From Halothiobacillus sp. (lineage in GTDB: Bacteria; Pseudomonadota; Gammaproteobacteria; Halothiobacillales; Halothiobacillaceae): 64,000 nucleotides of DNA. Where the stretch lies: the NCBI GenBank assembly GCA_016278265.1, contig JADQCE010000002.1:682001-746000 (forward strand), written 5' to 3'. Below the pieces are notes generated by a model that did not search any database, was not told the DNA's origin, and was given only the letters and a program-made list of their open reading frames with translations. Shown piece after piece: positions 1 to 6,966 of the stretch (its first letter is position 1; the number at the start of each line of letters is the position of its first letter). The translations under genes were made by a program, and so were the position numbers.

Positions 1-676
1 GCACCAGCTCACGGAACAGCTCGGGGGTGACGAACTCGCGGATCTCGTCCATGCGGTTAGCGTCCCAGGCGAGTTGCAGGTTGGTGAAATGGGTACGTGC
101 CGCGCCGAGAAAGCGGGTCTCGTCAAACCAGCTCGGTGGCTGGTAGCCGGACGTGCCGCCAAAGCCGAACTCGTCCATCAGCGAGCCGGGGCGTACGCCC
201 GATTTGCCGTTGTTCGAGCCGCCGAGTGTCTCGTTCGACGCCCGGGCCTGATGGGTCGGTTGCTCGACCATCGGCTCCGGACGGGACGCGCCCGCATAGG
301 CCGGCCGGGTCCCCATGGCACCGCCGCGCAAGTGACGGATCAGGAGAAACGCCCCGGCGGCCAGCAGCAGGATCACGAGGAAGTCCATCGGCTGAAATCC
401 CTCGAAGGCACCGCCCATGAACATCCACGCCAGCAGGCCGCCGGCGGCCAGTCCGGCGAACATGCCACCCAGGCCAACGCCCGGGCTACGGGTGGCCTTC
501 TGATCCGTGGTGGATTGACGCTGGCTGGTGGTCTGTGAGCTTTTCTGGCCCAGAAAGCCGAAGCTCTTGCCGCCACCGAAGCGCTTGGCCTCGGCGGGCG
601 TGCTCAGCATTACGGCCAGCAGCGCGCTGATGGCGAGCAGGACGAGGGATCGGGCGAGCGGTTGGCGGGACGTCAT
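1..676 (-). CDS. Tim44-like domain membrane protein (5' part)
   Basis: The gene runs off the left edge; 225 codons are visible from an ATG at 676. The N-terminus is a signal peptide or signal anchor (basic start, hydrophobic run over residues 8-24, then TPAEA). It is followed by the Gly/Lys motif KRFGGGKSFG, which I associate with bacterial Tim44-like proteins. Two further hydrophobic segments lie near residues 60-78 and 84-98, then a low-complexity linker. From about residue 170 (PPSWFDETRFLGAARTHFTN) begins the Tim44-like fold, whose end is outside the window. Bacterial members are inner-membrane-associated and of unclear role; the resemblance to mitochondrial import Tim44 is structural. 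It is divergent from the exported DsrE gene. Confidence 0.85.
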   Translation of the reverse strand, partial: MTSRQPLARSLVLLAISALLAVMLSTPAEAKRFGGGKSFGFLGQKSSQTTSQRQSTTDQKATRSPGVGLGGMFAGLAAGGLLAWMFMGGAFEGFQPMDFLVILLLAAGAFLLIRHLRGGAMGTRPAYAGASRPEPMVEQPTHQARASNETLGGSNNGKSGVRPGSLMDEFGFGGTSGYQPPSWFDETRFLGAARTHFTNLQLAWDANRMDEIREFVTPELFRELV

Positions 677-1103
677 GGGGTCTCCTGCGGTCGGGATGAT
701 TCCGATGAATCGCGCATCTCTCACGGCGAATCGGCGGCCGGAAATCCTACCACGCCACCCGGGCCACAGAAGCGGTTTCGGTCCTGTTCTGAACGGATCA
801 AGGCGTGATCCGCGGCATCCGGATCACCCAGGCATGGATGCAGGTGATCGACTCGGCGAGCAGCAGACCCAGCATGCCGGCCGCATCGTCCGCGACGACG
901 AGGGCCGATGCCCCAGTCTGCAACAGGATCCAAACAGGGAGTGGGTCGACGGTGTGTCCATGCCGGCGATGTCTGGCACCAGCGGCGGGTCGCCACGTTG
1001 TTGCCGGGCGACCAGCGAGGGCGGTGACCTGAAAGTCTTCGGGTGTGTTGCCTAGACTCGGGGTTGGCGATTCAGGTCACCCAATCTCAAGAGGACACAG
1101 TTC
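677..1103. other. 427-bp divergent intergenic region
   Basis: It lies between the Tim44-like gene and the exported DsrE gene and must hold both promoters. The open frames crossing it have no ribosome binding site or recognisable product. The only clear structure is a cluster of inverted heptamers at 794-827, listed separately. I could not pick -10/-35 boxes with confidence. Confidence 0.6.
794..827. promoter_or_regulatory. Cluster of three alternating CGGATCA heptamers
   Basis: CGGATCA (794-800), its reverse complement TGATCCG (806-812) and CGGATCA again (820-826) follow each other with spacers of 5 and 7 nt. The result is two overlapping perfect inverted repeats. The position, between divergently transcribed genes, suits an operator for a dimeric repressor. 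No regulator gene is adjacent, so the cognate protein is unknown. Confidence 0.45.
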
Positions 1104-1547
1104 ATGTCGATGCTCAAACGCCTTTTCACCCCACTTTTCCTCGGCCTTGCCCTGATCGGATCCGGCAATGCCATTGCCGCTCCCGACACAGGCAACACAT
1201 TGTTCTACAACCTGACGACAGACGAAGTCTGGCCGGCAGGCATGGCCGCGGCGCAGGCGTACAACGCCGCCAAACGGGGCCATGAGGTGATCGTGTACCT
1301 CAATGTGCGCGGCGTGTATCTCGCCGCCAAGGATCGCAAGCAGGACACCCTGGGGGCGACCGGTCGGACCGCCCAGGAGACCCTGCTGATGGCAATCGAG
1401 AACGGCGCCCGCGTGTTGGTTTGCCCGATGTGCATGAAGCAGGGAGGCCTGTCTCCCGACGACCTGATCGACGGGGTGGAACTCGGCAAGCCAGACAAGC
1501 TGTTCACGCTGCTCTCCCGTGACGACCTCGTGACATTGAGCTACTAA
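1104..1547 (+). CDS. Exported DsrE/DsrF-like sulfur-relay family protein
   Basis: This is a 147-residue protein with a classical signal peptide (basic MSMLKRL start, hydrophobic core, cleavage after AIAA near residue 26). The mature part has the DsrE-like alpha/beta fold: an opening beta strand NTLFYNLTTD, a helix rich in Ala (AAAQAYNAAKRGH), then EVIVYLNVRGV. A conserved segment VLVCPMCMKQGG carries two cysteines at about residues 110 and 113. DsrE/DsrF/TusBCD proteins carry persulfides on cysteine in the cytoplasm. An exported version would act in the periplasm, which suits sulfur-compound metabolism, but the substrate is unknown. An AAGAGG-type ribosome site lies just upstream of the ATG. 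Confidence 0.8.
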   Translation: MSMLKRLFTPLFLGLALIGSGNAIAAPDTGNTLFYNLTTDEVWPAGMAAAQAYNAAKRGHEVIVYLNVRGVYLAAKDRKQDTLGATGRTAQETLLMAIENGARVLVCPMCMKQGGLSPDDLIDGVELGKPDKLFTLLSRDDLVTLSY

Positions 1548-1572
1548 CGGTCTTTCCTGCTGGATGTGATCG

Positions 1573-1608
1573 GGCGGCCTGACCTTCTGGGGTTGGCCGC
1601 CTTTTTTT
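1573..1608 (+). terminator. Rho-independent terminator after the DsrE gene
   Basis: GGCGGCC (1573-1579) pairs with GGCCGCC (1595-1601), followed directly by seven T residues (1602-1608). It ends the plus-strand DsrE transcript. It lies 26 bp past the stop and just before the end of the convergent stress-protein gene. Confidence 0.85.
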
Positions 1609-1613
1609 GCCTG

Positions 1614-2456
1614 TCAGGCAGGCTCTGCTGGCGAGGGAACGCGGATGACGGGTATGTCGATCTGGGCGATGAGATCGGCCATCGGCAGTCCGAGGGCGAA
1701 GGCGCCCCGGTCGTCTATCACCAGGGCAGCGGCTGGCTGTGCCTGCAGTGCGCGGCGCAGGGTCTCGATGCCTTGGTCCGCAAGCCGTTCGACTGTCACC
1801 TGGGGACCCCCCTGTTGCTGCCATGACGCGAAGAGGGCCGGCAAGGAGGCCGGCTCGAGGTCGGGCATAAGAAGCAGCCGGACGTTTCGGTCGGTGGCGA
1901 GCGCAAGCAGGCGAGCGGTCTCGATCCCAGGGCCGCAGTCCCCCATATTGTGAACCAGCGCAACGATGGCGGCCTCTGGAGCGCACGCGTCTTCCTGCCA
2001 AAGCAACAGTCGACTACGGGTGGTCTCCACCATTTGCCGCGCGGTGGAACCCAGTCGGCCGCCACGTGACGCCGACCACCCGGCTTTGCCCAGCACGACC
2101 CACTCGGCGCCGAGCGCAGCCTGCCGGATAGTGTCGATCACCGGCCCGCTCACCACGTCCAATCGCCACCCCAGCCGATCCTGCCGGTCGAGCGATGCCA
2201 TAAGCATCTCGATCTGGCGGCGCTGTTGCGTCAGGCGGGTAAGCAAAACCTCGCGGTCGAAGGGGCGAGATTCACCCGACAGGGCGCTGACTTCGCGGGT
2301 GAATGGATGACCGGCCGAGGCATGCAGATCCTCGTCCTCGACGAACAGGGCAATCAGTTCGCAATGATGATGCCGTGCCAGCCGGGCGGCATTGGCCAGC
2401 GCCGCCCGGCTGGCCGGCGAGGCATCGATCAGCAGCAGGACGTGCGGCTCGGTCAT
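1614..2456 (-). CDS. Tandem universal stress protein (UspA family)
   Basis: This is a 280-residue protein with two Usp domains in tandem. The first (about residues 1-155) opens with HVLLLIDASPASRAAL. It keeps an intact nucleotide-binding motif of the G-2x-G-9x-G-S type in GKAGWSASRGGRLGSTA. The second (about 160-280) ends in IDIPVIRVP but has only a degenerate form of that motif, so only the first domain looks able to bind ATP. The ATG overlaps the stop codon of the upstream protease gene by 4 bp (ATGA), so the two are translationally coupled. Stress tolerance is the general family role; the specific function is unknown. Confidence 0.85.
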   Translation of the reverse strand: MTEPHVLLLIDASPASRAALANAARLARHHHCELIALFVEDEDLHASAGHPFTREVSALSGESRPFDREVLLTRLTQQRRQIEMLMASLDRQDRLGWRLDVVSGPVIDTIRQAALGAEWVVLGKAGWSASRGGRLGSTARQMVETTRSRLLLWQEDACAPEAAIVALVHNMGDCGPGIETARLLALATDRNVRLLLMPDLEPASLPALFASWQQQGGPQVTVERLADQGIETLRRALQAQPAAALVIDDRGAFALGLPMADLIAQIDIPVIRVPSPAEPA

Positions 2457-4858
2457 CCCAGGCCGGACCCATCCCGCTCAACTCCCTTGCGATCATGGTC
2501 ACGATCACGGTGGGTTGCCAGGGCGAAACGGGAAAGCCGGTCGACCACTCGGCGGTTGAGGCTATCGGCAGGAAACTCGCCGTGGGCATCGGCCTCGCCC
2601 GTCTCGAGACCGGTGAGCAGGGCCAGTGCCTGTTCGACGTGGCTGATGGCGTGTATCTGGAATCGCCCGGCGGCGACGGCGCTGCGTACTTCCTGGGCAA
2701 GCATCAGGTGCGGCAGATTGCTGGCCGGTATGAGCACCCCATGCGAGCCATCCAATCCCCGGTCGCGGCAGATGCGGAAAAAGCCCTCGACCTTTTCGTT
2801 GACCCCGCCGATCGCCTGCACTTCGCCCAGCTGGTTGATCGAGCCGGTGACCGCCAGCGACTGACGGATGGGTGCCTTGGCGATCGCCGAGACCAGGGCG
2901 GCCACCTCGGCCACCGAGGCGGAGTCACCATCGATCGAGCCGTACACCTGTTCGAAGGCCAGGCTGGCCGACAGGGACAGCTCCCCCTCGGGCGCGTAGT
3001 GGCTGGCGAGATACCGCGACAGGATCATCACCGCCTTGGCGTGGATATTCCCGCCGAGCTTGGCCTCGCGTTCGATGTCGACCACCTGGCCGCGGCCAGG
3101 GCGGGCAGTGGCCGTGATGCGTGTGGGCAGGCCGAAGCGGAAACCGCCCAGCTCGCTGACGGCCAGGCCGTTGATCGCACCGATTCGCTCGCCCTGGGTC
3201 GGCACGTTCAATGTCTCGCGCAGGATGGCCTCGACGGCGCGTTCGCGCAGCCGCTCGGCGCGCTGCTCCTGACGCCGGATGGCCGCCTCAACGTGGTGGG
3301 CGGCGATGTGTTCGGCGTGGCTCGATGCCGCGAGGTAGTTCGCCTCGGCGAGCAAATCGGCCAGCGGGCGGGTACCGGCGGTGAGTTTCTCGCGATCGTC
3401 GGCCAGGCGGCTGGCGTGCTCGATACTGCGGGCGACCGCCCCTCGGTCGAGAGGTCGTAGCCCGTCACGTCGGGCAATGGCGGCCAGCGTGCGCGCATAG
3501 TCGAGCTCGTTTTCCGCCTGCCGAGGCAGCGTGTCCTCGAAGTCGGCCTGCACCTTGAACAGCTTCGCAAAGTCGGGGTCGTATTCGGCCAACAGGTAGT
3601 AGAGCAGGCGGTCGCCGATCAGCGCGACCTTGACGTCCAGCGGGATCGGGTCGGGCTCGAGCGTGATGGTGGTGAACACGGCGTAGAGCTGTTCCAGCGA
3701 TTCGATGCGCACCTGCTTGCCGTAGATCGCCCGCTTGAGGGTCTCCCAGGCGAACGGCTGCATCAGTATCTGCCGGGCGTGCAGGATCAGGTAACCGCCG
3801 TTGGCACGATGGAGGGCGCCGGCGCGAATCAGGCGGAAGTCGGTCAGCAGGGCGCCTTCCCGGAAGTAGTGCTCGATGCGCCCGATCAGCCGCGCGTGGG
3901 TGGGCAGGTCCTCGTAGATCACCGGCGCGCCATGAAGCTCGGCGTTATCGACGATCAGGTTGATCTGGTACTGGTTGAGGATCTCCTCGGGGACGGTGCT
4001 GCTGTCGTCCTCCAGATCGTTGACGTGCGAGATGATGTCATCGCGAATGGCGTGGAGAAACCGGGTCACGTCGAGCAGGTGTGCCCAGCGCTCCTCGAGC
4101 GCCTGGAGCTGCTGGCCCACGGCCACGCGCAGCATCTCCTCGTTGAGCGCCTGCAGCCGCTCGCCCGCCTCCTTCTGCCATTTCGGCACCTGGTGCAGGG
4201 TTTGCTTGAGCTTTTCCTCGAGTTCATCGATGGCTGCCTGCCATGCCTTCTGCTCTTCCTCGGGCAACTTGCTGAAGGCTTCCGGGTCGAGGATCTTGCC
4301 GTCGCGGTACGGGCCCAGCGTGAAACCGTTGGGCGTGTTCACCATCGCCACGTGACGGCTTTCGGCCTCCTTGCTGATGGCGGCAATGGCTTCGTGCTGG
4401 CGGCGTTTGTAGGTCTCGCGCAGCTCCTGGATGCGATTGTGGTATTCGTCGCTCTCGAACACCGCCGGGATCGCGGTGCGAAATTCGCCGATCAGGTTGT
4501 CCAGATCCGCCTGAAGGTCGCGTCCGGCCCGGGCGGGCAATTGCAGCAAGCGGGGCTTGTCGGGGTCGTCGAAATTGTAGACGTAGGCCCAGCTAGGCGG
4601 CGGGGCGTCACGACGGGCGCGACGGTCGAGAAAATCGCGCACCACCGCGTACTTGCCGCTGCCGGTCGCGCCCAGGGCATAGAGGTTGAAGCCGCCGTCA
4701 CCGATCTCGGTGCCGAACGACAGGGCCTCCAGCGCCCGTTCCTGGCCGGGCGGGGCGGCCGGGGGATCGAGTTCGGCGGTCGTCTCGAACGGCAACGAGC
4801 TCGCCGGGCAGGGTCGGTAGAGTTGATCGGCTTCCAGCCGGGTCGGCGCGTCGGCCAT
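2453..4858 (-). CDS. Lon-like ATP-dependent protease (LonB/YcbZ-type AAA+)
   Basis: I start this 801-residue protein at the ATG at 4858, which has a GAGAGG ribosome site; an ATG 45 nt further upstream has none. The Walker A motif GATGSGK lies near residue 62. A long helical insertion follows (about 110-270), then the rest of the AAA+ core. The C-terminal Lon protease domain has the catalytic Ser in DGDSAS (about residue 646) and catalytic Lys in VNEKVEG (about residue 689). This Ser-Lys dyad and the absence of an N-terminal Lon substrate domain place it with the Lon-related proteases of the YcbZ/LonB group. Its stop overlaps the start of the universal stress gene, implying a two-gene proteostasis/stress operon. 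Confidence 0.92.
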   Translation of the reverse strand: MADAPTRLEADQLYRPCPASSLPFETTAELDPPAAPPGQERALEALSFGTEIGDGGFNLYALGATGSGKYAVVRDFLDRRARRDAPPPSWAYVYNFDDPDKPRLLQLPARAGRDLQADLDNLIGEFRTAIPAVFESDEYHNRIQELRETYKRRQHEAIAAISKEAESRHVAMVNTPNGFTLGPYRDGKILDPEAFSKLPEEEQKAWQAAIDELEEKLKQTLHQVPKWQKEAGERLQALNEEMLRVAVGQQLQALEERWAHLLDVTRFLHAIRDDIISHVNDLEDDSSTVPEEILNQYQINLIVDNAELHGAPVIYEDLPTHARLIGRIEHYFREGALLTDFRLIRAGALHRANGGYLILHARQILMQPFAWETLKRAIYGKQVRIESLEQLYAVFTTITLEPDPIPLDVKVALIGDRLLYYLLAEYDPDFAKLFKVQADFEDTLPRQAENELDYARTLAAIARRDGLRPLDRGAVARSIEHASRLADDREKLTAGTRPLADLLAEANYLAASSHAEHIAAHHVEAAIRRQEQRAERLRERAVEAILRETLNVPTQGERIGAINGLAVSELGGFRFGLPTRITATARPGRGQVVDIEREAKLGGNIHAKAVMILSRYLASHYAPEGELSLSASLAFEQVYGSIDGDSASVAEVAALVSAIAKAPIRQSLAVTGSINQLGEVQAIGGVNEKVEGFFRICRDRGLDGSHGVLIPASNLPHLMLAQEVRSAVAAGRFQIHAISHVEQALALLTGLETGEADAHGEFPADSLNRRVVDRLSRFALATHRDRDHDRKGVERDGSGLG

Positions 4859-5042
4859 GAGTGCCTCTCGAATCCGTGGGGACGATGCAATCGAGACTAG
4901 CATGTGCTTGACACCGTGGTAGCGGTCAAACGGGCGTCAGGTGCCCATCGCACTGGCATATCGGCAGGAAAACCGGTTAGGGTTTGCAGCTATTGCGCGC
5001 GAACCACCCACGCGAAATCACCAAAGGGAGTGAGCAGACACG

Positions 5043-6404
5043 ATGGACGCAGTGACCGAGTTTCTTGGCAGCATCAGTGGATTCGTCTGGGGGCCGGTGA
5101 TGCTGGCCCTGTTGCTCGGCACGGGGGGGTATCTCACCGCCGGCCTGCGCGGCATGCCGATCCGCCGCATCGGCTACGGGTTTCGCCAACTGTTTCTTGG
5201 TCGACACGCCGGCAAGGATGATCGCGGTGATATCACGCCGTTCCAGGCGCTGGCCACGGCGCTCTCGGCGACCATCGGCACCGGCAATATCGCCGGCGTC
5301 GCTACCGCGATTGCCCTGGGCGGGCCCGGTGCGATCTTCTGGATGTGGCTGACCGCGCTGGTGGGCATGGCGACCAAGTATTCCGAGGCGGTGCTGGCGG
5401 TGCGCTATCGCGAGGTCGACGAGCGCGGTCGCTACGTCGGTGGGCCGATGTACTACATCAAGAACGGCATGGGCGCGAAGTGGAAATGGCTGGGCGCGGC
5501 CTTCGCACTGTTCGCCATGATCGCCGCCTTCGGTATCGGCAACACCGTGCAGGCCAACTCCGTGGCCGACGTGCTCGAGTCCAACCTTGCCATTCCCGAC
5601 TGGGCCACCGGTCTCGTCTTGGCCGCCCTGGTTTTCGTGGTGATCATCGGCGGCATCCGCCGCATCGCGCACCTGGCCGAGTACCTGGTGCCGTCGATGG
5701 CGATTCTCTACGTCGCCGCCGCGCTGATCATCATCCTGATGAACATCACCGACGTGCCCGCCGCCCTCGCGCAGATCGTCAGTGATGCCTTCACCGGCAC
5801 GGCGGCGACCGGTGGTTTCGCCGGGGCCGCCGTCTGGGCGGCGATCCGCTTCGGGGTCGCGCGTGGCATCTTCTCCAACGAGGCGGGTTTGGGCTCCGCG
5901 CCGATCGCCCACGCCGCGGCGCAGACCAATGACCCGGTTCGCCAGGGCACCATCGCGATGCTTGGCACCTTCATCGACACCATCGTTATCTGCACCATGA
6001 CTGCCCTGGTGATCGTGCTTTCCGGCGTCTGGAAGACCGGCGAGAGCGGGGCGGCACTGACCTCGGCGGCCTTCGCCGCGAACCTGGGAGGCGGCAACTG
6101 GGTGGTCACCGCGGGTCTGGTGCTGTTCGCCTTTACCACCATCGTGGCCTGGAGCTACTACGGCGAGCGCAGCGCCGAGTACCTGTTCGGCGTCAAGGTG
6201 ATTAAGCCGTACCGCTACGTCTGGGTGGGGGCCTTGTTCCTAGGCGCGATCGCCAACCTGGAATTGATCTGGTTGGTGGCCGACATCCTCAATGCCCTGA
6301 TGGCCATTCCCAACCTGATCGCGCTGATTGCCCTGTCGGGCACCGTGTTCGCTATTACGCGTGAATACTTCGCCCGCGCCGAGAACCAGGAGGATGGGCG
6401 ATGA
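5043..6404 (+). CDS. Sodium:alanine symporter, AGCS family
   Basis: This 453-residue polytopic membrane protein takes up alanine or glycine with Na+ or H+. AGCS hallmarks are present: ATIGTGNIAGVATAIALGGPGAIFWMW (first half; shown here in part by ATIGTGNIAG), GGPMYYI, and the conserved NEAGLGSAPIAHAAAQT region. About eleven hydrophobic segments can be counted. The next gene, a small lipoprotein, overlaps its stop codon. I see no glycine riboswitch in the 184 bp upstream. Confidence 0.92.
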   Translation: MDAVTEFLGSISGFVWGPVMLALLLGTGGYLTAGLRGMPIRRIGYGFRQLFLGRHAGKDDRGDITPFQALATALSATIGTGNIAGVATAIALGGPGAIFWMWLTALVGMATKYSEAVLAVRYREVDERGRYVGGPMYYIKNGMGAKWKWLGAAFALFAMIAAFGIGNTVQANSVADVLESNLAIPDWATGLVLAALVFVVIIGGIRRIAHLAEYLVPSMAILYVAAALIIILMNITDVPAALAQIVSDAFTGTAATGGFAGAAVWAAIRFGVARGIFSNEAGLGSAPIAHAAAQTNDPVRQGTIAMLGTFIDTIVICTMTALVIVLSGVWKTGESGAALTSAAFAANLGGGNWVVTAGLVLFAFTTIVAWSYYGERSAEYLFGVKVIKPYRYVWVGALFLGAIANLELIWLVADILNALMAIPNLIALIALSGTVFAITREYFARAENQEDGR

Positions 6405-6706
6405 ATTCACGTGGGACTCGTGCCGGTGGGGCACTGCGTGCCGCGGCCCTCGGCGCGACGCTCGCGCTGTTGGGGGGCTGTGCGCTGATCGGTAATGGGC
6501 CGACCGGCGACCAGCGCACCGTGATCGTCTACCCGGGCGGGGACACCTCGCTCGAGCCGGTGATCGTGCCGACTACCCACCTCCCGCCATCGGGAGAATG
6601 CCGTATCTGGCACCCGGACCGTGAACCGACCGACCAGCCGCCTCCAGGCGACTGCCGAGATCTTCAGCGCCAGGTTCCTGCCGGGTCGGTGTTGGTGCGC
6701 GGCTGA
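6401..6706 (+). CDS. Small lipoprotein of unknown function
   Basis: This 101-residue protein has a lipobox LLGGC, with the lipid-bearing cysteine near residue 27, and so should be a membrane-anchored lipoprotein. The C-terminal half carries a Pro/Cys-rich signature, LPPSGECRIWHPDREP followed by PPPGDC. I recall this pattern from small unnamed proteobacterial lipoproteins; the paired cysteines could form a disulfide. Its ATG overlaps the symporter stop by 4 bp and has AGGAGG 8 nt upstream, so it is coupled to the transporter. No function can be assigned. Confidence 0.75.
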   Translation: MNSRGTRAGGALRAAALGATLALLGGCALIGNGPTGDQRTVIVYPGGDTSLEPVIVPTTHLPPSGECRIWHPDREPTDQPPPGDCRDLQRQVPAGSVLVRG

Positions 6707-6848
6707 GCCAAACCTTAGTGACACGTGGTGCAAGGCACTGTCCGAGCCAACGGGCAGGCCTGAGCGGATGCCGCGGGAGGCGATCTCGCCCGCCGCCGCA
6801 TGCCGGACATTGGCGACGAACCGCCACGCTGTCGCATTGTTGCAACAC

Positions 6849-6863
6849 TCGGTTAACAACCGA
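6849..6863. promoter_or_regulatory. Inverted repeat upstream of the beta-barrel gene
   Basis: TCGGTT and AACCGA form a perfect 6-bp inverted repeat with a 3-nt spacer, in the AT-richer part of the 260-bp gap before the three-barrel protein. It could be an operator. No second copy was noticed near the downstream paralogues. Confidence 0.3.
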
Positions 6864-6966
6864 ATCGACTTTTAGCCTCATCCGGAGTATCTAGGTGGGT
6901 ACACAGGCGAACGATCCATGATTGGATCAGCTTTCGTGGCCGTCTGAGCAGAAGGAGGTCTGCCGT

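Noticed and set aside
3779-4900. Open frame of 373 codons antisense to the Lon-like protease
   Set aside because: It mirrors the codon pattern of the protease; no start signal or family features.
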